DNA of 32,322 nt from Actinokineospora spheciospongiae (GTDB lineage Bacteria > Actinomycetota > Actinomycetes > Mycobacteriales > Pseudonocardiaceae). Numbering within the stretch: the first letter of the stretch is position 1; each line of letters begins with the position of its first letter. This document shows, in pieces, positions 24,694 to 32,253 of the stretch. Where the stretch lies: assembly GCF_000564855.1 (NCBI RefSeq), contig NZ_AYXG01000179.1, positions 1-32,322 on the forward strand, written 5' to 3'. The notes beneath the pieces were generated by a model. The model was given only the letters and a program-made list of their open reading frames with translations. It did no database searches and had not been told where the DNA came from. The position numbers and the translations under genes were made by a program.

Positions 24694-26396
24694 CGCTCAC
24701 CCCCACTTTCCGGTTCGGTGGGCATCCACAGCATCCGCCCGCTCGCGCGGACGAACACGACCCTGGTCTGTTCCGCCGCCGTCGGCCCCACCACCGCGAA
24801 CCCGGTGTGGTTGGACAGCCAGTTCAGCTCCGCCCGCACGTCGGTCCGGATCTGGTCGACCATCCCGCCGCCGACCACCACGCCCGCGCCGTCGACCACG
24901 ATCGCGCAGCGGATCGGGTCACCGACGCCGCTGGCCCAACCGCGCACGACCACGGCGCCCGCGAGCTCGGTGCTCTCCTCGACGAAGCCGGACGGGTCCT
25001 GCTTGCGGCTCTTGTCCGCCGCCGCCACCCGCTCGGCGGAGCCCACGTCGACCCGGTCACCCAGTTCGGGGCCGCCGCAGCCGAGGGTGAAGTCCGGGGT
25101 GAAGGGGTAGTGGCCGATCCGGGGGAGCAGTTCCCGCATCTCCTTCCCCTCCGGCATGGTGGTCGGGTAGGCATCGGTCAGGCCCGCCCGCAGGGCGATC
25201 GCCTGCAGCGGCACCTCGCGCATCTCGTTGCGCAGGCTGATCGCCGTCGGCACGCCCAGCGCGAACCCGAGGGCTCCCGCCGCGACCGCCGCCACCGCCA
25301 CCCGCGGGGTGTTCGCCCACGACCGCCGCACCAGCACCGACCCCGCGATCACCAGCAGCGGCACCGCCATCAGCACCGACTGCGAGGTGTAGCGGCTGCT
25401 CAACCCGTAGTCGGGGCCGAAGTCGATCCGCGCGACGCCGATCATCGCGCAGGCCAGCAGCGCGTGCAGGGCCAGTGCCCACCACACCCGCAGTTCCGGC
25501 GCCCGCGCGCTCCGGGTGGTCAGCAGCAGTCCGTACCCGACCAGCACCGCCATGCCTGCGACAACGGCCATCCCCGCGTTGTTCGCCGTCCACAGGTGAC
25601 CGACGGCGGACAGGAACGTGTACAGCGCCTGGCTCGGGTCGCTGCCCGGCGCCTGGTCCGCCCCCGCCCCGGGGTACGCGATCTTCCAGACGACGAAGAC
25701 CGCGGCCAGGATGACCAGCGGCACCACCCGCTTCCACACGGCCTCCCGGCGCACCCAGGCGAACCAGGCCAGCGCCACCCACACCGGGAAGGCGGTGCCG
25801 TAGGACAGGCAGGCCACCAGCCCGACCACCCACGAGCCCACCCACCAGCCCCGCCTGGCCAGCAGCAGGGTCAGCACGACCAGCAGGTTCGCCGTCAGCC
25901 AGGCCATGCCGCTCATCGACCGGACGAAGTTGTGCAGCCCGTGCGGGCTGAACAGCAGCGCCGACGCGGCCACCACCAGCCCGGCCCGCGCCACCGGGGG
26001 CAACGACCTCGGCAGCGCCGCCCGCAACGCCAGCACCGTGAGCACGACCACGGCGACGACCACGCAGCCCAGCGTCCGGTTGTCGCCGTGGGCGACCAGC
26101 ACGTTCAGCCAGTAGAACAGTGCGGGCAGGGCCACCGGGTGCTCGTTGCGCAACACGAAGAACCCGCCGACGTCCAGCGAGGCGTCCGGGTTGTAGAAGT
26201 TGAGCAGGATCGTCCAGTAGTCCAGGAATTGCAGGTGCGGCCCGTTCAGCACGTCGAGCAGGGTCGCGGCGATCGGGAGGAGGGCGAGCAGTTCGAGCGC
26301 CCACAACCAACGCGCAGACCGGGCGGCCCCCGTCGTCGGAGGGACTTCAGCGGTTTCGGTCACGGGTGGCGGATCGCTTTCGTGTTCGACTGACAC
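24690..26396 (-). CDS. Polytopic membrane protein, possible GT-C transferase
   Basis: A protein of about 568 residues with roughly ten hydrophobic helices and a soluble C-terminal part of about 170 residues. The first extracellular loop region contains '[11 protein letters not shown]' and '[18 protein letters not shown]'; acidic residues in this loop are where GT-C enzymes keep their catalytic base. The architecture and its place directly before a GtrB-like gene suggest a polyprenyl-phosphate-sugar-dependent transferase, but no clear family signature was recognised. GTG at 26396 was chosen because a TAGACT -10 box at 26414-26419 would place transcription start inside any longer frame; GTG at 26363 is an alternative. 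Neither has a good ribosome-binding site. Confidence 0.65.
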   Translation of the reverse strand: MSVEHESDPPPVTETAEVPPTTGAARSARWLWALELLALLPIAATLLDVLNGPHLQFLDYWTILLNFYNPDASLDVGGFFVLRNEHPVALPALFYWLNVLVAHGDNRTLGCVVVAVVVLTVLALRAALPRSLPPVARAGLVVAASALLFSPHGLHNFVRSMSGMAWLTANLLVVLTLLLARRGWWVGSWVVGLVACLSYGTAFPVWVALAWFAWVRREAVWKRVVPLVILAAVFVVWKIAYPGAGADQAPGSDPSQALYTFLSAVGHLWTANNAGMAVVAGMAVLVGYGLLLTTRSARAPELRVWWALALHALLACAMIGVARIDFGPDYGLSSRYTSQSVLMAVPLLVIAGSVLVRRSWANTPRVAVAAVAAGALGFALGVPTAISLRNEMREVPLQAIALRAGLTDAYPTTMPEGKEMRELLPRIGHYPFTPDFTLGCGGPELGDRVDVGSAERVAAADKSRKQDPSGFVEESTELAGAVVVRGWASGVGDPIRCAIVVDGAGVVVGGGMVDQIRTDVRAELNWLSNHTGFAVVGPTAAEQTRVVFVRASGRMLWMPTEPESGGER

Positions 26397-26413
26397 TTTC
26401 GGGTGCGAAGCGC

Positions 26414-26419
26414 AGTCTA
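26414..26419 (-). promoter_or_regulatory. -10 box for the minus-strand glycan block
   Basis: TAGACT on the minus strand, 17 nt before the GTG at 26396. It would start a transcript with a leader of about 10 nt. It stands back to back with the divergent promoter at 26475. Confidence 0.35.
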
Positions 26420-26474
26420 GGGAGGGCAACCGCGCGTGTGTTCGGAACGGTCAGTGCCGGTCGCGGGCGCGGGT

Positions 26475-26480
26475 TACTGT
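26475..26480 (+). promoter_or_regulatory. -10 box, leaderless SGNH gene
   Basis: TACTGT is followed by 6 nt and the GTG at 26487. There is no ribosome-binding site, so a leaderless transcript is expected. Confidence 0.5.
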
Positions 26481-26486
26481 GCTCGG

Positions 26487-27800
26487 GTGACGGATCAGGC
26501 ACCCGCCCCGAAATTGCCCCCCGTGCACGAGGCGTGGTTGCCGAGGGAGCACCCGCTGCACCGCCCCCGGCACGGCGCCCGGCAGAAGCTCGCCGTCATC
26601 AGCGCCCTGGTCTTCTTCGCCGCCCCCACCCTGCTGTACGTGGTCGGGGTGCGGCCCGCGGAGATCGAGAACCACCCGCTCGCCTCGTTCCCCAGCGTCG
26701 GCGACGGCTGGGGCTTCTTCCGCGGCTTCGACGCCTGGGCCACCGACAACCTGTCCTTCCGCCCGGCCGCCATCACCGCCGCCGACGGGGTCAGCCGCGG
26801 CGTGTTCGGGGAACCACCCACCTTCGGCGACGAACCCGACACCGGCCCACTCGGCACCGGTGCCACCCCGGCCCCGCCGCCCGACCGGCAGCCGGAGCAG
26901 CCCGGCCAGGGCCCGGCGCGGGCCGCGGACGTGTCGGTCGTCGAGGGCACCGACGGCTGGCTGTACCTCGACGCCGACATGACGGCCAAGTGCAAGCCGA
27001 GCAGGCCCTTCGCCGAAACGGTCGGCCTGCTCAAGGAGCTCGAGGAGGCGGTGGAGACCTCCGGCCGCGAGTTCGTCCTGCTCGTCGCCCCGGACAAGTC
27101 GACGATGGTCCCCGAACACCTGCCGTCGAACTACCCGAACAAGGAGTGCGCCGACGCGGCCCGCACCGAACTGTGGAAGCAGGTCGACGCCGCGGGTGGC
27201 GTCGACCTGCGCGGGGAGTTGCAGTCCGTCGCCAAGGGCCTGGGCCGCCCCGCCTACTTCAAGCTCGACACCCACTGGACCGACGAGGGCGCCATGGCCA
27301 TGGTCCGCCGCACCGCCGAGGCCGTCCAGCCCGGTGTCACGGCCACCTGGACCACCCGGCCGGGGGCGAAGTTCTCCATCCCCGCGGACCTCCCCGGCAT
27401 CCAGGGCAAGCGCGGAAACCGCGAGGGCACCCTCTACTCCCTGCGCCCCGACGGCACCACCGACCGCACCCAGGCCCCCCGCACCGACCTGTCCACCCCC
27501 TTCCACCGCCAGTCCGACCCCACCGAGGGCACGATCGACGACCCCACCCTCTTCCTCGGCGATTCGTTCACCGGCGTCTCCGTGCCCTACCTGTCGGCAA
27601 TATTCACGGACGTCACGGTGTTGAGCTACCTGAGCAGCGTCAAACGCCCCACCGCCACCATCAACGAGATCGCCGACCACGAGGTGGTCGTCTTCGAGAT
27701 CGTGGAACGAGCCCTCGCGGTGGGCGGCGGCACCTGGCTCACCGACGACTTCATCAACCGCGTGCGGACCGAACTGGCAAAACGCCCAATCCGCCGCTGA
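26487..27800 (+). CDS. AlgJ/AlgX-type SGNH acetyltransferase-like protein
   Basis: A 437-residue protein with one N-terminal membrane anchor (about 33-52, [20 protein letters not shown]) and an outside SGNH-fold domain. 'GTDGWLYLD' (about 153-161), '[10 protein letters not shown]' (about 262-271, the Asp-x-His) and 'TLFLGDSF' (about 353-360, the serine) match the AlgX/AlgJ family, which moves acetyl groups onto exopolysaccharide outside the membrane. AlgJ-type proteins usually work with an MBOAT partner; none is in the window. It is divergent from the minus-strand glycan block and could act on the same polymer (inference). A Pro/Gly-rich loop (about 110-148) precedes the catalytic domain. Confidence 0.8.
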   Translation: MTDQAPAPKLPPVHEAWLPREHPLHRPRHGARQKLAVISALVFFAAPTLLYVVGVRPAEIENHPLASFPSVGDGWGFFRGFDAWATDNLSFRPAAITAADGVSRGVFGEPPTFGDEPDTGPLGTGATPAPPPDRQPEQPGQGPARAADVSVVEGTDGWLYLDADMTAKCKPSRPFAETVGLLKELEEAVETSGREFVLLVAPDKSTMVPEHLPSNYPNKECADAARTELWKQVDAAGGVDLRGELQSVAKGLGRPAYFKLDTHWTDEGAMAMVRRTAEAVQPGVTATWTTRPGAKFSIPADLPGIQGKRGNREGTLYSLRPDGTTDRTQAPRTDLSTPFHRQSDPTEGTIDDPTLFLGDSFTGVSVPYLSAIFTDVTVLSYLSSVKRPTATINEIADHEVVVFEIVERALAVGGGTWLTDDFINRVRTELAKRPIRR

Positions 27801-27805
27801 ACAGG

Positions 27806-27811
27806 TACTTT
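27806..27811 (+). promoter_or_regulatory. -10 box, leaderless msrA
   Basis: TACTTT is followed by 6 nt and the ATG at 27818. A GGAGG lies only 1 nt from the ATG, too close to work as a normal ribosome-binding site. Confidence 0.5.
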
Positions 27812-27817
27812 GGAGGC

Positions 27818-28486
27818 ATGGTGTTCTTCGGACGCGACAAGAGCCGACTGGTGACCGCCGACCAGGCCCTCCCCGGCCGCGCCACCCCCCTGGTGGTGTC
27901 GACCAACCACACGGTCCACCCCGACCACCGCCAGGTCCCCCCGTTCCCCGAGGGCCTGGAGACGGCCATCGTCGCCATGGGCTGCTTCTGGGGCCCGGAA
28001 CGGGTCTTCTGGCAGCTCCCCGGCGTCTACTCCACCGCCGTCGGCTACACCGGCGGCACCACGCAGAACCCGACGTACGAAGAGGTGTGCAGCGGCCTCA
28101 CCGGCCACACCGAGGCCGTCCAGGTCGTGTACGACCCCGAGGTGATCACCTACGCCGCCCTGCTCAAGGTCTTCTGGGAAGGCCACGACCCCACCCAGGG
28201 CATGCGCCAGGGCAACGACATGGGCACCCAGTACCGCTCAGGGCTGTACTACCTCAACGCGGAGCAGAAGACCGCGGCGGAGGAGAGCCTGACCGCCTAC
28301 CAGCAGTCCCTGTCGAAGGCGGGCTACGGCCAGATCACCACGGAGGTCGCCGCGGCGGGCCCCTTCTACTACGCCGAGGACTACCACCAGCAGTACCTTT
28401 CCGACCAGAAGAACCCGAACGGCTACTGCGGCATGGGCGGAACGGGCGTCTCCTGCCCGATCGGCCTCGGGGTTCGCGAGGGCTAG
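27818..28486 (+). CDS. msrA: Peptide-methionine (S)-S-oxide reductase
   Basis: A 222-residue MsrA, which reduces methionine-S-sulfoxide in proteins and repairs oxidative damage. The catalytic motif GCFWG is at residues 55-59 (Cys56), followed by 'VGYTGG', '[12 protein letters not shown]' and '[10 protein letters not shown]', all standard. The C-terminal '[18 protein letters not shown]' supplies the resolving cysteines. It starts 17 nt after the SGNH gene but has its own -10-like box. The stop codon lies in the palindrome CTAG (28483-28486), which also holds the stop of the convergent toxin gene. A second, diverged copy of the last 35 codons is found 0.9 kb downstream. Confidence 0.95.
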   Translation: MVFFGRDKSRLVTADQALPGRATPLVVSTNHTVHPDHRQVPPFPEGLETAIVAMGCFWGPERVFWQLPGVYSTAVGYTGGTTQNPTYEEVCSGLTGHTEAVQVVYDPEVITYAALLKVFWEGHDPTQGMRQGNDMGTQYRSGLYYLNAEQKTAAEESLTAYQQSLSKAGYGQITTEVAAAGPFYYAEDYHQQYLSDQKNPNGYCGMGGTGVSCPIGLGVREG

Positions 28487-28836
28487 TCGGTCTGCTTGGG
28501 GTGGCCTGTGCCCGCATGGGTCACCCACACGATGTGGCGGTCGGGTTCCGGGCAGTACCAGATCCGGCCGCCCGCTGTGACCTCGTACTGCCACTGGTCC
28601 AGTGCGGTGCCAGCGAGATCACGAGTGCCCAGCCTGCCTCGTAGACGATGTTGGCGAGCCGGGTTCTCCGGGGTGGTCGGACGCTCGGTGAGGACGATCC
28701 ACGCCTCCCACGTGTTCGCCCGGGCGGTCTGGCAGAGCTGTTCCCAGCCCTTCGCTGCTTCGGTGGTGGCGAACCTGGCTTCCCAGCCGCCCGGGCGTTG
28801 GGGCGGGGCGACGCGATCGCCGCGTTTGGCGGGCAT
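28483..28836 (-). CDS. Putative RelE/ParE-like toxin
   Basis: A 117-residue basic protein directly downstream of a Phd-like antitoxin gene (3-nt gap). The C-terminal part, '[19 protein letters not shown]' and '[14 protein letters not shown]', is a beta-strand pair typical of RelE/ParE-superfamily toxins as annotated in actinomycetes; the N-terminal half is helical ('[20 protein letters not shown]'). Such toxins cleave mRNA on the ribosome or inhibit gyrase; which applies here cannot be told. Its stop codon shares CTAG with that of the convergent msrA gene. Confidence 0.7.
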   Translation of the reverse strand: MPAKRGDRVAPPQRPGGWEARFATTEAAKGWEQLCQTARANTWEAWIVLTERPTTPENPARQHRLRGRLGTRDLAGTALDQWQYEVTAGGRIWYCPEPDRHIVWVTHAGTGHPKQTD

Positions 28837-28839
28837 GGG

Positions 28840-29298
28840 TCAGTGATCCACCGGTGCGGGGACCTCGCCGAAGTCGTCGCCGAGGGGGCCGGTGAGCTTG
28901 GCGCGCAGGTCGTGGTCGGCGTGGATGGCCGCCGTGCTGCGCCACTCGGTGACTGTCTGTTCGAGGACAGACCAGTGCCCCAGTTCGGCGGACGCTTGGA
29001 AGGCGCGGACGAAATCATGTGCGAACTGGAGCCGGTCTTCCTGCGGGAGCACGTCGGCCCAGGGGAACTCGTCGAGCAACGCTGTGGTCACGATGTCCTG
29101 CGGCAGGTGCGGTAGGACAGCGCGCAGGGCCCGCGCCGCGGTCACCGAACCCGCGGATGCGGAGCGTGAGCTGTCTTCGCGGGTGAGTAGCAGGGCCGCC
29201 CCATCCCGGCGCCGGACAAGCACCTCGCCCTGATCGGCGAGTGCGGCGACGCCCTTCGGGTCGCGTTGCAGCTCGCTCCACTGCACTTCGGTCGCCAT
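28840..29298 (-). CDS. Phd/YefM-like antitoxin, long form
   Basis: A 152-residue protein. Residues 1-42 ('VQWSELQRDPKGVAALADQ' and 'VLVRRRDGAALLLTRED') form a Phd/YefM-type DNA-binding dimer domain. The remaining 110 residues are helical and acidic and presumably wrap the toxin; this is longer than standard Phd antitoxins (about 80 residues). The toxin follows 3 nt later. The promoter region carries a perfect 7-bp inverted repeat at 29306-29323, and CAGAAT ends 6 nt before the ATG, so the repressor would cover the -10 box. Confidence 0.75.
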   Translation of the reverse strand: MATEVQWSELQRDPKGVAALADQGEVLVRRRDGAALLLTREDSSRSASAGSVTAARALRAVLPHLPQDIVTTALLDEFPWADVLPQEDRLQFAHDFVRAFQASAELGHWSVLEQTVTEWRSTAAIHADHDLRAKLTGPLGDDFGEVPAPVDH

Positions 29299-29305
29299 GC
29301 GTTAA

Positions 29306-29323
29306 TTCTGAACTTTTTCAGAA
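29306..29323. promoter_or_regulatory. Candidate operator of the first TA module
   Basis: TTCTGAA and TTCAGAA, perfect 7-bp arms with a 4-nt spacer. The right part overlaps the CAGAAT -10-like box (29305-29310, minus strand) of the antitoxin gene. Confidence 0.55.
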
Positions 29324-29389
29324 GTCTTCGCAAGGTCGACTCGCGGACTGGGGATAACTGTCCACCAAGAGTCACCTGTTCAAGGACAC

Positions 29390-29497
29390 CGCTACCACCA
29401 GCAGTACCTCTCGCCGCAGAAGAACCCCCACGGCTGCTGCGGCATGGGCGGCACCGGCGTGGCGTGCCCCGTCGGTGCCGGAGTGCGCGAGGGCTGA
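29390..29497 (+). pseudogene. Duplicated 3' end of msrA
   Basis: The 35 codons before TGA at 29497 read '[15 protein letters not shown]', then '[20 protein letters not shown]'. From YHQQ onward 28 of 34 residues equal the end of the intact MsrA. There is no start, no catalytic GCFWG part and no upstream homology beyond about 29382, where 'AAGGAC' may also match with a 5-nt insertion. It is a gene-end remnant, not a gene. Confidence 0.85.
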
Positions 29498-29500
29498 GGG

Positions 29501-29761
29501 CTACTTCCCGTAGTGGTACCGGCAGGCGGCGATGCGGACCTCGTCGCCTGCCAGCTTGTAGACCAGGCGGTGTTCGTCGGTGATGCGGCGGGACCAGTAG
29601 CCCTGGAAGCCGTGCTTGAGGGGCTCGGGTTTGCCGAGCCCCTCGTTCCCGTTGCGGACGATGTCCTTGATCAGTTCATTGATCCGCTTGAGGACCTTCC
29701 GGTCCTCGGACTGCCACCAGACGTAGTCCTGCCAGGCGAGTTCGTCCCAGGTCAGCTTCAT
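29501..29761 (-). CDS. yoeB: Txe/YoeB family mRNA interferase toxin
   Basis: An 86-residue toxin that matches YoeB over its length. It opens 'MKLTWDELAWQDYVWWQSED', and the residues used for RNA cleavage in E. coli YoeB are present at the same numbers: Glu46 (KPEPL), Arg65 (DEHRLVY), His83 and Tyr84 (CRYHY). YoeB binds the ribosomal A site and cuts mRNA after the start codon. The ATG overlaps the antitoxin's TGA by 4 nt (ATGA), so toxin translation depends on antitoxin translation. It ends 3 nt from the msrA remnant. Confidence 0.93.
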   Translation of the reverse strand: MKLTWDELAWQDYVWWQSEDRKVLKRINELIKDIVRNGNEGLGKPEPLKHGFQGYWSRRITDEHRLVYKLAGDEVRIAACRYHYGK

Positions 29762-30009
29762 TCCGCCAAGTCGTGCTGTGCGCCGCCGCCGGACTCCAGT
29801 CGCTCGATCGCCGTGATCAGCCGCCGTGCGTTCTCCGGGCTGCGGAGCAGGTAGGCGGTCTCCTTGAGCGACTGGTAGTCGTCCAGGGACACGATCACCA
29901 CCGGTTCGTGGCCCGCACGCGTGATCACGACCTCCTCGCGGTCGTTGACCACGGAGTCGAGGGTCTCGGCGTACTTCGCGCGAGACTCGGAGTAGCTCAT
30001 GGTCTTCAC
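29758..30009 (-). CDS. yefM: YefM family antitoxin
   Basis: An 83-residue (GTG start) or 80-residue (ATG at 30000, MSYSESRAKY) antitoxin. The N-terminal half is the YefM/Phd fold, with 'EVVITRAGHEPVVIVSLDDY' and 'LKETAYLLRSPENARRL' as the conserved stretch. The acidic tail (AIERLESGG...) would bind YoeB. GTG at 30009 is preferred because GGGAGG lies 6 nt upstream. A perfect 11-bp inverted repeat sits just before the gene and contains the -10 region, the standard autoregulatory layout. Confidence 0.93.
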   Translation of the reverse strand: MKTMSYSESRAKYAETLDSVVNDREEVVITRAGHEPVVIVSLDDYQSLKETAYLLRSPENARRLITAIERLESGGGAQHDLAE

Positions 30010-30021
30010 CAGCACCCTCCC

Positions 30022-30049
30022 TTCGACGTACAAGATAATGTACGTCGAA
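30022..30049. promoter_or_regulatory. YefM-YoeB operator
   Basis: Perfect inverted repeat: TTCGACGTACA (30022-30032) and TGTACGTCGAA (30039-30049) around AGATAA. The inner hexamers CGTACA and TGTACG differ by one base from the TGTACA core of the E. coli yefM operator, and their centres are 12 bp apart, the same spacing as in E. coli. TACATT on the minus strand (30037-30042) is a likely -10 box inside the operator. Confidence 0.8.
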
Positions 30050-30163
30050 GGCTGCGCGAGGGCAAGGGGTGCGCCTGGGGTGGCCTATGTCCGGCGGGGT
30101 CCTCGCCGGGGGCGGCTGAGCGTGGGGGTGGCTCGGACGCGGCTCCGCCGGTGGGGGTCGCCG

Positions 30164-30169
30164 TAAGAT
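30164..30169 (+). promoter_or_regulatory. -10 box, leaderless DNA methyltransferase gene
   Basis: TAAGAT is followed by 7 nt and the GTG at 30177. The spacing favours this GTG over the one at 30174. Confidence 0.5.
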
Positions 30170-30176
30170 CTCGGTG

Positions 30177-31736
30177 GTGGATCGGCGCAAGCGGTTCGGG
30201 GTGCACTACACCCCTGCCGCGTTGGCTCGGTTTGTTGCCGGGCGGGTGGTGGCGCGGGTCGGTGGGCGGGTTCGGGTGCTCGACCCGGCCTGTGGGGACG
30301 GGGAATTGCTCGCCGCGGTGGGGGAGTTGGTCGAGGCGGAGTTGGTGGGGTTCGACCTGGACCCGGAGGCGGTGGCGGCGGCGCGGGGGCGGTTGCCGGG
30401 GGCCGAGATCGCGGTGGGGGACTTCACCGAGGTGGGGGAGGCGCTGCCCGCGGGTTCGTTCGACGTCGTGATCACCAATCCGCCCTACGTGCGGACCCAG
30501 GTGCTCGGTGGGGAGGACACCCGGCGGTTGGCGGCGCGGTTCGGGTTGCGGGGGCGGATCGACCTGACCCACCCCTTCGTCGCGATGGTGCCGCGGTTGC
30601 TCAAGCCCGGTGGGGTGTTCGGGTTGCTGTGCAGCAACCGCTTCCTGAGCACCAAGGCGGGTGCCAACGTGCGGGGGCTGCTCAGCGAACGGCTCTCCGT
30701 GCGGGAGGTGTACGACCTCGGGGACACCAAGCTCTTCGAGGCGGCGGTCCTGCCCGCGGTCGTGGTGGCGACCAACGACCGGGAGCACCGGACGGCCCGC
30801 TACGCCAGCGCCTACCAGGTGGAGCGCGGGGCGCCCGCCGGTGACCTCTTCGCCGCTGTCACCTCCGACTCCTCCTCCACCGTCTCCGTGCGGGGGCGGT
30901 CCTTCGCCGTGGAGGTGGGCACGCTCGGGCGGTCGGGGCCGGAGGACCCGTGGCGGTTGAGCACCCCGGAGCGGGAGCGGCGCAGCACCTCCGTGCGGGC
31001 TCGGACGTGGAAGACGCTGGGGGAGTTGGCGAAGATCCGGGTGGGCATCAAGACCACCGCCGACCAGGTGTTCATCGGCGACCACTGGGACGCCCTGCCC
31101 GCCGACCGGGTACCGGAGGCCGCGCTCCTGCGGCCGTTGCTCACGCACGCGGACGTGCGCCAGTGGACGGCGCCGGGGCCTGCCCGCGTCCGGGTGCTCT
31201 ACCCGTACCTCGACCTCCCGACCCGCAAGCCGGTGGACCTGGCCCTGCACCCGCGGGCCGCGGCGTACCTGGCTTCGCACCGGGAGCGGTTGGAGGGCAG
31301 GCGGTACGTGGCGGCGGCGGGGCGGGAGTGGTTCGAGATCTGGGTACCGCACCGGCCTTCGCTGTGGCGGGTGCCGAAGATCGTGTTCCCGGACATCAGC
31401 CCGGAGCCGCGGTTCGCCGTGGACCGCAGCGGGGCGGTGGTGAACGGGGACTGCTACTGGATCAGCGTGCCCGAGTTGGGTGGTGACGACCTCGCCCACC
31501 TCGTGCTCGGGGTGGCCAACTCCGCGTTCGGGACCCGGTTCTACGACGAGGTGTGCGGCAACCGCCTCTACGCGGGGCGGCGGCGGTGGATCACCCAGTA
31601 CGTGGCGCGGCTGCCGGTGCCGCACCCCGACTCGGCGGCGGCGCGGGAGATCGTTGCCGCCGCCAGGGGGTTGGCCGGGGGTGATCCGTCGCTGCTGCCC
31701 CGGTTGGAGCGGGCGGTGGAGCGGGCATTCGAGTAG
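30177..31736 (+). CDS. Solitary NPPY-type DNA adenine methyltransferase
   Basis: A 519-residue methyltransferase of the Eco57I/TaqI-like (gamma-class N6-adenine) group. It opens 'RRKRFGVHYTPAALARFV'. Motif I is 'VLDPACGDGELLAAV' (about 34-48), 'GFDLDPEAV' follows, and the catalytic motif is NPPY (101-104). The C-terminal 250 residues, with 'LAKIRVGIKTTADQVFIGD' and 'CGNRLYAGRRRWITQYVARL', form the target-recognition half. There is no PD-(D/E)XK nuclease domain at the N-terminus as in type IIG enzymes, and no restriction gene lies beside it. It is therefore an orphan methylase or half of a split system. It may regulate or protect; the toxin-antitoxin modules next door suggest a mobile setting. 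Confidence 0.85.
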   Translation: MDRRKRFGVHYTPAALARFVAGRVVARVGGRVRVLDPACGDGELLAAVGELVEAELVGFDLDPEAVAAARGRLPGAEIAVGDFTEVGEALPAGSFDVVITNPPYVRTQVLGGEDTRRLAARFGLRGRIDLTHPFVAMVPRLLKPGGVFGLLCSNRFLSTKAGANVRGLLSERLSVREVYDLGDTKLFEAAVLPAVVVATNDREHRTARYASAYQVERGAPAGDLFAAVTSDSSSTVSVRGRSFAVEVGTLGRSGPEDPWRLSTPERERRSTSVRARTWKTLGELAKIRVGIKTTADQVFIGDHWDALPADRVPEAALLRPLLTHADVRQWTAPGPARVRVLYPYLDLPTRKPVDLALHPRAAAYLASHRERLEGRRYVAAAGREWFEIWVPHRPSLWRVPKIVFPDISPEPRFAVDRSGAVVNGDCYWISVPELGGDDLAHLVLGVANSAFGTRFYDEVCGNRLYAGRRRWITQYVARLPVPHPDSAAAREIVAAARGLAGGDPSLLPRLERAVERAFE

Positions 31737-31779
31737 GGCTACTCATGACAGGGGCGCGCGGGCCGCGCAGCATTCAGGC

Positions 31780-32079
31780 ATGAGCAGCGACACCAAGGCC
31801 CCGTCCTCGCCCACCACCGGCGCGTTCTTCGCCCAGGCCGCCCTGTCCTTCGGGATCGCGCTGGTCGCCACCACCGTCGGCATCGCCGTCCTGCCCGTCG
31901 ACCCGTGGGTGCGCGCCTTCCTGGCCATCGGCGCCCTCTACACCGTGACCTCCGCGTTCACCCTGGCCAAGGTCATCCGGGACCGGCAGGAGGACACCGC
32001 CGTCGCCGCCAGGATCGACCGCGCCCGCATGGAGAAGCTGATGGCCGAACACGACCCCTTCCGCACCCCCGGCACCTGA
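31780..32079 (+). CDS. YiaA/YiaB two-helix membrane protein
   Basis: A 99-residue protein with two membrane helices (about 15-38 and 43-63: 'AALSFGIALVATTVGIAVLP' and 'WVRAFLAIGALYTVTSAFTL') followed by 'AKVIRDRQED'. This is the YiaA/YiaB domain pattern of paired helices and a conserved 'LAKxxRDxxE'. The C-terminal 30 residues are charged and probably cytoplasmic. Function is unknown for the family. The ATG lacks a clear ribosome-binding site. The gene is 43 nt downstream of the methyltransferase. Confidence 0.85.
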   Translation: MSSDTKAPSSPTTGAFFAQAALSFGIALVATTVGIAVLPVDPWVRAFLAIGALYTVTSAFTLAKVIRDRQEDTAVAARIDRARMEKLMAEHDPFRTPGT

Positions 32080-32080
32080 C

Positions 32081-32134
32081 CCACCCACCACACCCGCACC
32101 CCACCCACCACACCCCAACCACCACACCCGCACC
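32081..32134 (+). repeat. C/A-rich low-complexity direct repeats
   Basis: CCACCCACCACACCC occurs at 32081-32095 and 32101-32115, and ACCACACCCGCACC at 32087-32100 and 32121-32134. The plus strand is nearly free of G here. It lies just after the YiaA/B stop codon and may be a strand-biased transcript end, for example a Rho-type site. Confidence 0.7.
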
Positions 32135-32174
32135 TCGACCACGCTGGTTCAGGAACCGAACGCACCGTGGGGGT

Positions 32175-32193
32175 CTGGGGGTTCGACCCCCAG
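32175..32193. other. GC hairpin resembling a tRNA T-arm
   Basis: CTGGGGGT and ACCCCCAG make a perfect 8-bp stem with a 3-nt loop (TCG). The sequence GGTTCGA inside it looks like a T-arm, but no other tRNA arms are present around it. It lies downstream of the tRNA-Gly gene and could be a secondary terminator. Confidence 0.5.
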
Positions 32194-32214
32194 GTACGAC
32201 GAAGGGTCGACCCC

Positions 32215-32233
32215 GTTCGCGCTTTCTGCGAAC
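32215..32233 (-). terminator. Hairpin downstream of tRNA-Gly
   Basis: GTTCGC and GCGAAC pair around a 7-nt loop, about 20 nt past the 3' end of the tRNA on the minus strand. No T-run follows, which is usual for high-GC actinomycetes. Terminator function is inference from position. Confidence 0.4.
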
Positions 32234-32253
32234 AAGGTCGACCCAGTCGACCG

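Noticed and set aside
9942-26396. Secondary-metabolite biosynthetic cluster
   Set aside because: No polyketide synthase, peptide synthetase, terpene or RiPP genes are present; the content is glycan and envelope type.
29266-29583. 105-codon plus-strand frame across the msrA remnant
   Set aside because: It reads the remnant in the wrong phase and runs antisense into yoeB; the remnant's own phase shows clear MsrA similarity.
32175-32193. Second tRNA gene
   Set aside because: Only a T-arm-like hairpin is present; there is no anticodon arm, D-arm or acceptor stem at the right distances.
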